Source of the DNA: Phallus indusiatus
Lineage: Eukaryota > Basidiomycota > Agaricomycetes > Phallales > Phallaceae
Assembly: GCA_027605045.1 (NCBI GenBank)
Contig: JAQFWX010000031.1
Span: 62,001 to 126,000 of the forward strand
DNA: 64,000 nt
Direction of reading: 5' to 3'
Shown here: piece by piece, positions 1 to 10,872 of the stretch
Layout: each line of letters begins with the position of its first letter
How positions within the stretch are numbered: position 1 is the first letter of the stretch
Notes under the pieces: generated by a model
What the model saw: only the letters and a program-made list of their open reading frames with translations
The model's database searches: none
What the model was told of the DNA's origin: nothing
Made by a program: the position numbers and the translations under genes

Positions 1-1968
1 TAACGCAAGTGAAATGAACTCCTGCAGTTTTCTTTCTTGGCTGTTTTGCAACGTCAGCATCATTATGTCTTGCTGATACGGTCGGATACCGCCGAAACCG
101 TAGTTGCTAAGCATCGGTTCCGGAGCCTAAAGAGGTTCATCAAACCTTTGAATGTGTTTCAACGAATTTTTTACCTGACGATCATTCTTTGCAGAGGACC
201 TATCTTGAGAGACATTCTGCAAAACAAACTCGTCTATAAAGCACGTAATGCATCCATGGTCTGAGAGTTTATCTGTCACGAAAAACTTACTTATGAGTAA
301 CCTGCTGTTAGGTGACATCACCTTGCGGATATTCGAAAGTATCTTCAGACATTCAGCGTTTGGCCAGTCGTGTCTAAGAATAGACAAAAACAAGGTTAGA
401 AACGAATGTCATACCAACAGCGACTGGTTCATCTCACAATACATGTCTTATCTTTTCAACGATGTCTAAACCTTTTGAAAGATAGTTCAAAAACACCCAA
501 ACACTCACAAAGTAGAACTGGCAGCCTGGAACAGGTGAATCTTCAAAAAAATTGTATGGAACGAATTGAACACGTTGAGTTTGAATAGCTTCGGGAAAGT
601 TTTCGTTCCAAAACTGAATGGCAATTTTTGTCAAGAAGCGATAAACTTGAATTTTATGTAAGTAAATACATACCTCCTTCGCCTGCTCAACAACATTTTG
701 AAGATCTTGAATAATCACGCGAAGGTTGGGAAATTGTTTAGCCAAGTCAAGGGTTATATGACCGTTACCACCTCCCATATCACAAATGGTGGATCCCTCA
801 GGTACCGAGGCCCAAGGGATGGCTGTGAAGATGATATGAATCAAGCAAAAGATTTCAAACGCACTGAATTACCTTGGGATATAGCAGATTTCCCGGTTTC
901 TTCCGCGAATCCGACCATAGCTTGAGCGAACCGCTGACTCATTTTGTCAAAAAAAAAAAACAGACAGAACTGGCGGTACAAATGCAAACCCACCTCATGA
1001 TGTTTAGCATTTTCGGGCTAGTATGTGAATTGTTTATAAGCAAATGTTATGTAGATGATCGAACAGCCTCTATATCTTACACGGGCATAGAATTCAAAGG
1101 CAGTTGTCCCATAAGCTTTATAAAAGGCGGTATGGTTTAAGGACAAAGATGTTCCGAGTTCTGGATCGGACAAGATCTCGCTCAGGTGCGCGCTTGAAAG
1201 AGTGGCCTCGTCGACTCTATAATAGTGTTATAAAAATAAAATAATCTTCAAAGGATTACGATCATTCACGTACAAAAGTCCCAATAGACTGTTTACTGGG
1301 TTGTTGGAACATAGCTGAACGCTGACGCGGTTGTTTGCGAATACGTCGGGACTCACTGTTTCGACAAAAACCCACAGTAAATAAGAGTAAAACCTATGAT
1401 TTTCTGTTTGAGAATTTACCTTCTCTAAAGCAATGCGCAGTTGCAAGCATACGCATAACCCGCGATAGTTTGCTCGCGTCCAAGCCGGTCTTCGTAGCTA
1501 ACTCGTTGATGGGCACACCATTAGGTTTATCAAGTAAGTGATCAGCGACCTTGGCGTCATGAACGACCTTCAGGCAAGAAACTTCTGCAGACTTTCCGAT
1601 ACGTTAATCTTGCTATTGCATATAAACTATAGCTCCCAGTTTCATACTGACATTATACGCTTTCTAGAGAAAGAAGGTCAAAGTATGTTCCATTTTGCGA
1701 GTATGAATGTGAAGAAACACACATTGGTGACGACATGACTAGGTCTATTGACCATGATACTAAGTTGAGCGCATGCTCCTTCAATTATACGCATACTCCT
1801 ACCAAGGTCAGCAGAAAGCTTCCCCGGTGCATCGAAAGGGCTCGGCTCTGTGGAATCCAGAGATGGGACTGAATGACCCGCATCGTTGTACTCTTTAACA
1901 ATTTTTCCAGTCGTTTCGTATATCAGTTTCGCCAGAGCGAGGACTTGAGCGTCCCCTGAAGAAGACAT
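1..1968 (-). CDS. O-methyltransferase, SAM-dependent (partial, C-terminus off the left edge)
   Basis: Multi-exon class I plant/fungal-type O-methyltransferase that would transfer a methyl group from SAM to a hydroxyl of a small molecule. I start it at the ATG at 1968 (MSSSGDAQ), because the following residues match the usual N-terminal helix with SLDSTEP and EGACAQL. Exons seen in order on the minus strand: 1968 to about 1722; about 1590-1430 (winged-helix dimerisation part, GLDASKLSRVMRMLA); about 1368-1250 (SPDVFANNRVS); about 1215-1095; 926-868; 819-678 with the SAM-binding GGGNGH; about 617-515; then HDWPNAECLKIL (catalytic His region) at about 395-310; and 145-1, which reads APEPMLSNYGFG and is still open at position 1. 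Introns are 50-70 bp GT-AG. The last few tens of residues are outside the window. Substrate is unknown. Its neighbours are other redox and tailoring enzymes. Confidence 0.88.
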
Positions 1969-2668
1969 TGCAGTGTTTGTAGTGCTTAAACGAGTTTTGA
2001 TATCTGAGCTCGAATTCTCTTTTATAAAATGTGCCTTCTTTACAGCACGGCCATTGAGACTCTTACACAAAAAATTAAAGCCACGGACATAAACAAATAT
2101 GTTGCAAAGCTTCCGTCTTTTTTTAATGGATCGATGGAGCTCAGGTTAACAATTGCCGGAGTCAATGGGACGTTATGCCCGGGATCACGATAAATGAGTA
2201 CTTTACACAGCATTAACGAAACATCAGAATGGGAAAAGAAGTAGATTCAAGATCTGTTTCTCGGTTTAAAAAGTTTGCAACGTGCAAGGTATGCATACGA
2301 ATCACCAATCACGGCAGATATTGCATATAATATCAATACATGTACACGGTGAACGTCGACGTGAGATACACAGATTCTTTCCCGAGAATTCTCCATATAG
2401 CGGTTATTAAAGCGGGGCAAGCTTCAATATCAGTCTATTAAAATGTATCGTATGACAATATTCGACCCCTGTAATTACTTCCTAAAGCGGCTTGTTATCT
2501 CTAGTGAAATTCATTATCATTGGGTAGTAGTGTTGAGCGACCACTAAGTTAGGGATTTTCTTGGGTTATAGTTATATTCTCTAAATACATTTCCTAATAT
2601 GAATTTCAAGCGGAATTTGGAAAGTAGAAACAACTTTCTATCCCCACTGCATAAGGCTAGTTAACTGC
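1969..2668. other. Intergenic, no gene seen
   Basis: Between the 5' end of the O-methyltransferase and the 3' end of the WrbA-like gene. AT-rich, with no open frame showing protein-like composition. It must contain the methyltransferase promoter, but I see no clear TATA element. Confidence 0.5.
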
Positions 2669-3533
2669 TTATTCTATCAAGGGTAACTCGAAATTGACTC
2701 TAGAGAGGAATTTGTAAAAGTCACGACCTTGAATAGCCGCCACGTCAAGCTCCAATTGTGAGGGTTTACGACTGCCATCAGGACCCTGTTCACAACGAGG
2801 GCAATGAAGGTATTGTAGAGATCAATGAAAATATAATACTTACTGAGAAAGTACCGGCACCCCACGGACTTCCGCCGTGGGCTTCATCGAATCGAGCAAT
2901 ATGCTTCATTGTCGTCTTGTAACCCATTGGGACATAACAAATACCGTGATGAGCGAAGGTACTGATCATTTGCAAGCAGGTCGTTTCTTGACCTCCACCC
3001 TGAAAACCGGTAGAGACAAAAATGGCGGCGAACTTGCCATGCAAGTCACCGTTCGCCCAAAGCCATCCCGTTGCATCCAGAAATGTTTTTAATTGAGCTG
3101 GCATGTTACCATAACGAGTGGGAATGCCAAAGATAAAGCCGTCATATTGCTTTAAATCGTCTGGGGCGATGATGGGATAGGGTGGTTTGGGAGCCGCATG
3201 TCTACTTGCCAAAAATTCGTCGGACAGTGTTTCTTGCACCCTGAGGTAAAAGTGGTTATCAGTCTTATATTAATACCCTCATAACATGACAATGTTGCAT
3301 ATATACTTACTGATAGATCGTAACTTGACCACCAGCAGATTCAACACCTGACTTTACGGCTTCCGCCACTAATCACAAACGAGTTGGTATGTTTCAGCTT
3401 TGTGCAAAAAAGGATGGGACAAACTGGTGGCTATATGGCCATACATGGAATAGATGATAATCGCAACCTAGATAAGACAATTAAGATTGATATTCAATAA
3501 AATTTAGTCTGGATTTACTCTCGCCGGTGCCAT
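2669..3533 (-). CDS. WrbA-like NAD(P)H:quinone oxidoreductase (flavodoxin fold)
   Basis: FMN-dependent NAD(P)H:quinone reductase of the WrbA/Pst2/Ycp4 type, which reduces quinones by two electrons and so limits redox cycling. Five exons: 3533-3519, 3467-3425, 3368-3311, 3240-2844 and 2785-2669. They join to 630 nt, an exact 209-codon frame plus stop, which is the usual family length. Visible motifs are the FMN phosphate loop IYSMYGH near the N-terminus, GIPTRYGNMPAQLKTFLDATG in the middle, the TGFQGGGQETT segment, and HGGSPWGAGTF followed by the C-terminal DGSRKPS helix. The first intron follows only five codons (MAPAR). The donor after exon 2 is a less common GTTTGT. The gene lies between a methyltransferase and a hydrolase, so a role in handling a quinonoid metabolite is possible but unproven. 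Confidence 0.93.
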
Positions 3534-4310
3534 TGAGACGTCTCGAAGTTCTACAACAAACAAGTGAAGAATATGGGGATGAATGCCAGGGTTCACAAAC
3601 ACAATATCATTTATATGCGGATACTTAGTTGATAAAAATAGATATCCTGGGGACATAGGCCCGACTCACACTCACACACGTAAAAATCGCTCTCAGTTGA
3701 GATCTAATTTGAAAAACCACTTCATACTTTCATGTTTATTTTCGTCATGATCTATTGTACCATACGTACGTGCGTGTTTATGTCTGTTTATGTATGTAAG
3801 GGCCGCCAGCGGGAAGGCTTGTATTGATCAGCTGATTAGATAGTATTAAGATCCGCTCTTAAGCCCGGGCGATCTCCGCGCAGCCATGCAGTGTGTATGC
3901 GTGGATGAGACAAACGCCGCACAGGCCAACAAATTTGCCTCGGACTTTGGAAAAAGCTTGAGTTCTTTCGAGAATTTGAGATCTCAGCCTGAGGGACCAA
4001 AAAATCGTTTTTATAAATGGTGTATTATATTTGTACTAAAATACTACATACATACGCTTTTCCACAACTACAAAAATGCTGCCAGTGTACATTGCACAGG
4101 ACCCTGCCCGATCCAAGTGGGAACCTCAAAAGCCTTATCAAAAATTTGTGCCTTTGCGGCCTTCGTATTTTATATATCCTGCTTCAGAAGGCTTCACGAT
4201 CCTTAGCGCCCTTTTGAACGTGTCCGTGAGAAACCCGGGAACGTAAGTCCGAGTGGATTGTCAAACCCATAAGAATCTACACATTGTTCATCCACCATCA
4301 ACCTTAGGAT
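3534..4310. other. Intergenic between divergent WrbA-like and hydrolase genes
   Basis: Shared upstream region of two divergently transcribed genes, so probably a bidirectional promoter. A 106-codon open frame at 3886-4206 has no recognisable motif, and I do not call it a gene. Confidence 0.5.
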
Positions 4311-5564
4311 ATGCCTGCGATTGAAATCGATAACAAGGGAACGAAACTCTACTATTTTGATAGTGGAGTTCCGAAGCTCACAAACACACCTTATACGACT
4401 CTAGTTTGTGTTCATGGTTATATATTCAACTCTAGTACGTATTTTTCGACGTAGGAATGTCTCGGAAGCTTGGGCTGAACAAAGTTACAGATATATTTAA
4501 TAAATTACTTCCAATAGCTCCTTCTACTCATATACGTCTTATCCTTTTGAACCGTCGGGGCTACCATGGTTCCACACCCCTTCCCGAATCAGAAACCAAT
4601 GTCGACCTGGCAACTAGTCGTAGTGGTTTCTATAGGAGTTTTCTTCGGTCTCGCGCCGAAGAAATAGCTAATTTCTTGGTCAAATTGATCGAGATTGAAA
4701 ACATCCCAGTGAAAACCGAAAGTCCAGGAAGAGCTGTGGGAGGTATCTCCCTATTAGGGTGGTCGCTAGGAAATGTTTATACTGTATCAACACTGGCCTT
4801 CGCAGACACTTTTGATCCGGCCATTCATAACCGATTACAACCTTACTTGAGGAAACTTATTCTATTTGGTGAGCTGCACTTTCATTTTCCAAATAAATCA
4901 ATTTTTATACCGTTTCGTTAGACGCTCCACACCACGCATGGGGTTACCCTCACGTCAAAGACGTTTACGATCCTTATTATGATCCTACGATCCCAGACTC
5001 TGAACGAGAACAGATATTCGCCAAATGGGTCTCGTCTTATTATACCCACAATTTAGGACCTTTCGATCCGAACGCATCCCTCATGCAAGGCCTCGAGCAG
5101 AAACAGCCCAACTCGAAGCCCAATACCATGTCTAATTTCACCCCATCGGAATTCTCGACAATAATTGAACAAACAACGAATGCACACGGTGATCAGTTTG
5201 TGCTCCTTGATCAACACCGTTCCGTCCATCTAGCAAACCTTTACAAAGTTCTTTTCAAGAATAGTAACGAGCCTAACGCAGTTAAGGCATTTCCCGACGT
5301 CAACATTTCTTATTTATGGTGCACCGAAGCCCATTGGCATCCAGTCTTGGGTGCGCGTTTGGTAAAAGCTGATGTAGAATCCCCGCCCGACGGTCTACAG
5401 CTCCACCGAGAAGTAAGATTTATTGAACTTGAAGGTGGAAACCACTATGTAAGTACATATTATGTGTCTGCGCTCGATTTCTCACTTTTTTCATTACGTA
5501 AAAGATACAATTTGACGATCCCCTCAAGTCGTTTGCGTCGTTTGCGTTGGCGACGGAATACTGA
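4311..5564 (+). CDS. Alpha/beta-hydrolase fold protein
   Basis: Four exons (4311-4434, 4491-4868, 4922-5448, 5505-5564) join into an exact frame of 362 residues. The oxyanion-hole segment VHGY is at residues 34-37. LNRRGYHGST follows near residues 61-70. The nucleophile elbow G-W-S-L-G places the catalytic Ser at residue 133. The candidate catalytic His is in EGGNHY at residue 342. No signal peptide or membrane segment is apparent, so the enzyme is probably cytosolic. Joining the first intron across an A|AT codon restores HGYIFNSNIFNKLLPIAP, which supports the model. Fungal relatives with this layout are annotated only as alpha/beta-hydrolases, so I cannot name a substrate. The 3' end faces the 3' end of the P450 with about 200 bp between them. 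Confidence 0.9.
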
Positions 5565-5761
5565 TAGCTTGAGAGGTTCAGGGCCCCATCAATTGAAGGT
5601 GAATCAGAGCTCAAACTTTTTGAGTAGAGAGTTTTCATGTAAAATATCGGTACATAACGAGCAATATTTCTTTCTTCAATGATCCGAGTTCGCCATGGTA
5701 TTCACCTACGTCTATGTACCTGAGCTAAGGAAGGGACTAGTATGTCCTTACATAGTACTGA

Positions 5762-8419
5762 CTACTCCACTGAAGCATGACCGCGTTTTTTGAAAACTAG
5801 AGGCTCACGGAGCGGTCTGTAAAGCGTTTCGTCTCAGATACATCTTTTTGGCGATATTAGGTATCTACACTTACGTGAACGTTATGCCGGTAAATGCCCT
5901 AAGCAATTTCTCTCGTATTTCCAACGTAGTACAACCTGCATACTGTTCAGGGTCCTTCAATTCGATTTGGTAATGCTTGATTATCATTACTAGTAAGGCA
6001 ACCGCCTAAGAGCAAAAATTGAGACATTCGTTTTCAGATTTTTGGTTCTGGTTTCAAAACAAAAATACCTCGACTTCCGCGAAGCTTCAATTAAATAAAG
6101 ATATTTGTAAAACCCCTTTTCAAGGTAATTGAAAGCCTCACCGGCGTCCTACGCAACCTCTCATTCCTTTTTATTAGTCAGTAATCTGAGAAGAATGACG
6201 TTCCGAATGTTGTATACATAATACATACCACCGGAAAATGGAATGTGAGCATCTTTATTCCACTCTCCCATGAAGCGAGATGGATCGAATTTATCGGGTT
6301 CAGGCCAGTATTTGGCTGAGAGAAAGGGCATCATATGAAGTTAATGGAATCCGAAGGTAAAGGTTTATGAGATAATCTTACGATTATAGTGTACCGCTAT
6401 TGTGTCGATGAGGATACAACTATCCTTGGCTACGGGTATACGTTCAATGTCACCGGTACCGTCGTTCTTTTTCACCGAGAGCGAGGTATGCTCTGCTGAT
6501 TGTTTAGCTATAACTGGGACCTAGTAAATTACATAAATAAATATAAAATCCACAGTCACGAGGATGCATTAAAATGGAAATGGGGCTTTCACCGGAGGAA
6601 AAAGCCGCATAGTTTCATAGAATGTAGCCAGAACGTATGAGAAAGAATTAATCTGATCATATGCCTAGCAACTTGTTTGTAAAGCACGTCAAAAACGTTA
6701 GTAAAACAGGCTCACTGGAGTTTCTTTTCCAGCTAAATTCTCAATAACGTGTTTGTACAACGTCTCTTGCTCGTCCCGATGGATTGCAAGAAGACCCAGT
6801 GCAAACGAAAGTGAATGGGCCACCGTCTAATGGGTTTAGTTAGGCAATAATCGTAGTATAAGATCACAGTAATATTTGAACCTCATGCCCCGCAAGAAGG
6901 AAGAGAAACATATTCGCTAAGGAGAATCTTTATTTTTGACTTGGATGGAGAAGGTATGTAAAATACTGACCGAAAACCTCTTCTTCTGTGAACCTATCAC
7001 CCGCATCGTCCCATCCGCTTTCTTCATTACTGGTAAGAATAGCATTGAACAGATCGTGTCGTGATACTTCCGATCCCGATTCTTTCAATTGTTTGCGTTC
7101 ATAAACCATTTCTTCCATATAAATCTAGTAAAATGTTGTCAGGGGATGTTTTTAGGAGTCTCAAAAGTCGACGTGCCTGTAACTCCTGATAAGAATCGTG
7201 GGTTTCACGCACAGTGGATGAAACAAGAGACATCCATTCTGGAGTCATGATTTTGTACGGTAATCTTTTAAGAAAGACGCTCAATGCTCGATGAAATGGA
7301 AATCTGTGCCCGGGCGGTATTTTTTTGTCGTCTTCGTTCCAGCCGATAGACCGACCGAACCCTAAAGGATTAAGCAAGTAATAAATTATAGAGAAGTCGT
7401 AGCATTATCCAGATTCATACCAGCTCCTGATATAACCCTCAGAGCAAGCTGGACGAGTATACGTTTAGTCAATCAAGAAACCGACTTCAGATTATTCGGT
7501 GACTCAACTTGAACTGTTATATCCGGCATATGTTCGATTGTGATAGATGAATTATCATTTCCCCATTTATCCATAAGGCCCAACATCGCTTTGATTGATT
7601 TTTCCCAAACCATTCTATTATTCCTCTGAGAAGGTCATCACATACATAACATACTCAGGGAAGGTTTTTTTATGGGTGTTTACCTCTGATAAACTGGGTG
7701 AAATGGCCTTTCTATGTCTTTTCCATTCATCCCCCTCGGCAACAACGATATTGCTACCGAAAACTTTCATATTTCCATAGATTTCAAGGTATTTTGGGAA
7801 CTTGATTCGATCAGAAAAAATTTCCTTCAATGATATCAGATATTAAAAAGGCGCAAAAAAAAAGAAAATATCGAGAACCTTGATCGTCAGTGGGTCCGCG
7901 ACCAGAAGTCCAGGCTGAATTGAGGGATAGCAACTAATCTGAGAGGTGAGTTGTTTAGCCGAAGGTGGTCAGTCACAGGATACAACCAGAGCTCACGAAG
8001 CTTATGACATCTTTGTTGCCTCTTGAGCTGAAAACTATGAAAAAATGTTCTGTCGCGTAGCAAAAGTGCGCAAAAAGAAAGGAAAAGAACCTTGATGTTT
8101 TAGTTTCCATGGCCATTCACTGCCAAGCGATATATACGGTATCGACGGCAAGAACTAGAATAATAATGAATTCTGAGCGATGCGAAAAGTCTTAGTCAAA
8201 GAGGCTGCGTCGATGTACCATGGAAGGCCCCGTCGATTGTGGTCTGAAAAAGGTCGTGATGCCGTTTTTACATCTGGATAGCGCATTATGGGATGAAACG
8301 ATCTCCGGGGAATGAGATAAATGAACACACCCCAGGTCGTGAAGGGTCTTACGAGATTGGAAAATTTTGGAGGCCACCCACAATAAGGCTAAAAGAACGA
8401 ACAGCATAGTCCAAATCAT
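5762..8419 (-). CDS. Cytochrome P450 monooxygenase, membrane-anchored
   Basis: Multi-exon fungal P450. The start at 8419 gives MIWTMLFVLLALLWVASKI, a typical N-terminal ER anchor. Recognisable parts in order: IKEIFSDRIKFPK and GSNIVVAEGDEWKRHRK (B/C-helix region, exon 7815-7680); ERNNRMVWEKSIKAML (about 7620); FGRSIGWNEDD (about 7375-7100); FLFLLAGHE and TVAHSLSFALGLLAIHRDEQ (I helix, split by an intron); YETMRLFPP carrying the ExxR pair (about 6620); AKYWPEPDKFDPSRF (PERF-like, about 6290). The heme ligand motif FSGGMRGCVGRRF is assembled across two introns (about 6230-6080). The last exons give IKHYQIELKDPEQYAG and PLREPLVFKK. The stop is at 5764-5762. At least eleven introns. Exon boundaries around 8330-7830 are the least certain. 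Substrate is unknown. Confidence 0.88.
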
Positions 8420-10872
8420 CTTCGTATGGTAATGTTCGTCAAAGCTAGGGGAGGGGGAGGTTTTGCACACGTAAAGTCACACGTCCTTTTAACATGTGGT
8501 CTGGTCCGGCGGAAGAAAGCCGGCACTGGCTGGGTGCCTGTGGAGGACCCGCCAATACGACAGGTGGAGGCGAAGAACACGAATTCGAGAACTTCCGAAT
8601 GTATACATCACGTCGTGCAACGGATGAATCACTGTCGGCTCCTGTTCCGAACACATTTTGGTTGGTGGCTGGCTTCCCGGGCCGATCCTAAGAGACATAC
8701 AGTAGGATGTCATACATTGGCTTGAACCGACTGTTCTTAAAGTCCAAGTTGGGAGCCTTATCATTAGAACAAGAAATTTTCTTAAATTGATTAAATTGAT
8801 TCAATTATCGACTCAAAAAGGCGTTTCTCAGTTTTAAGACAACTCAAGGCTAATAAGCTTGCAATTCGCCCGGTATACTACTGCTAATGATATGTATCAA
8901 ATTTGCTTCAGTTGACCGTCCAATCGGTTTGAAATGTCCTGTTTTATATAACAAGCCTCATTTCGTGCAAAATTAGTGAGACATGTTCAATGTGTAATAT
9001 ACCGAGTACATACTCGCTTCTCGTGCCTGACATTCCCTTTCTCACGTCAAAATCAGCGTTATCACCATTGATAACGCGGTACACAGATAAACCATTGTTT
9101 GAATCGGCTTGAGATTAGACCCGATTAGTCGAACGGACTCGAACCAGCACAAGCAACGTCTGCGCGCCAGATTTTACCACCACCTTACCATTCCCAATTG
9201 GTATTCGGCGCCCTCCATGAGCGTATCTTCGAACGCTCAAGTTCGTTATCATAATATATACAACAATATTCGTCCAAGCCGTGTGCAAAAGATTAAACAG
9301 CGAGCACGTGTAGCATGTATACGCTTCTTGCAGAAGGTTTGCAATGAACCTCCTTCGAAAAACTTTTCGATTTTTGTCACATTTGTCACATGGACCGCTG
9401 GCGTAGGTACGTTAGGGTACAATGCATTAAATCTTGAAACACACTCCTCGCCGCCTATGTACGTCCCTAAATTTTCCTACAACTTCGAAAAATGATCGCT
9501 TGGAACTCGAAGTTGCCAAGAGTCAGATGAATACATATGGACATACATAGCCGCACGCTACAACGTTACTCCGAGTCTCCGACACAGATTTTTAAAAGGC
9601 ACGCGCGACCAAGCTATGTACGTACATAAGCGATCTGCGTGGCGGAAAGAGGTTTTTTCGTCGAAGTCCAATTCCTTTCATTTCCTACACGGAAGAAAGG
9701 AGACCAAGAAAAAGACTTTTGATCTTCAATTGGAATTGGAATGAGTGTGATCGACTTCTGGTCTCATTTTGAATCGGGTTCTAGCCTTTCTGCAGGACTA
9801 ACGCACGGTTTAAACTATTATAAGACGCAGACTCTACAGATTTTCCATTACGTCGTAGGTATAAAGTTAGGATAAATATTCTCCCAGAAGTTAGAACGCT
9901 AGTGTTGTCGTCAAGGTTTTATTACAAATTTTTAAGAACCATCGCTTCTTTGAGCTTCAGCAATTCCGTCCGACTTCAGCCTGATTCGGGTAATTCCGGG
10001 CATAGTCTGCTGCTGTTAAGTAGTAATGTAACGTGGAAGATTTTCACTGATCTTCACTGATCTTCGCTGTCGCGGCTCAAGTAAGTTGCAAAAAGTGTGA
10101 CTGTATTTTGCCAGACATCTTTATTTTATAACGTTTGGTTTCTTTGGTTTCGATTTTGAAATATATTGGAGTGAAACAACGCTGACGTACTCGGAAACCT
10201 ATCTTTAGCCTCTAGCTCGTGGGAAAGTCATTCTGTCAGGCGCACCTGGATCAATATAGCAATTCTTGCCTGGGGTAGTTGCCATGGATTTTCCCAACGA
10301 AGTTATCGGAATCAGTGTCATCGTGTACCAATGAAAGTGGAAACCTAAACCCAAAAGCGGTCAGAGCTCTTTATCTGCTTTTGGTGTCGATAATGAATCA
10401 ATTTGTTTATACTTATTTGTTTGAATTCAAAAGAGAAAAGATTCCATCATACGACTCACCAGCCAGAAGGAACTGAAATTGATGGTCGCCTTGATCGTTA
10501 ACCATGTGGCGAGGACTGTGGGGAAAGATATGCCAGGATATGCCTTACTAAAATATGTTGCCGAAAAAAAGATCTAGAATCCCAAAAAAGCTAAACGCAA
10601 TTGAAATTCCGAAGGAATTGGGAACCAATCGCGTTATTCCTCTAGTTCCCAGCGAAAAATTCCAAATTTAAATGCGACATTCGGCCACAGAGACGCTGAT
10701 TTGGGCAGCTTGAAAGGGCCTTTCCTCCCTGTCCTTGATTCATCGTTCGTTCCCCTTTCCCCTTTGAAACTTTCGTTCCTGCTGCAACACCTTTCGTTTG
10801 TTGCATTTTTTTCACCAGATTATAAATTCCTTCTTTTCTTGTTCCTTCTTTTGTCTTTCTTCTTACTTGACG
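8420..10872. other. Long gene-poor stretch
   Basis: About 2.4 kb with no gene I can support. Open frames at 8426-8764 (both strands) and 9109-9495 (128 codons, +) show no family motif and no convincing splice structure. A short direct repeat (tcactgatct type) sits at about 10045-10070. The last 200 bp before 10873 is pyrimidine-rich, as expected upstream of the next gene. Confidence 0.5.

Noticed and set aside
3886..4206. 106-codon ORF upstream of the alpha/beta-hydrolase
   Set aside because: Composition is not protein-like and it ends before the clear hydrolase start without splice sites joining the two.
9109..9495. 128-codon ORF as a gene
   Set aside because: No motif, no signal peptide, no intron pattern, and surrounding DNA looks intergenic.
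10798..10872. Upstream in-frame start of the RRM-like gene
   Set aside because: Would add a Phe/Ser/Cys-rich stretch encoded by a C/T-rich leader typical of a promoter or 5' untranslated region.
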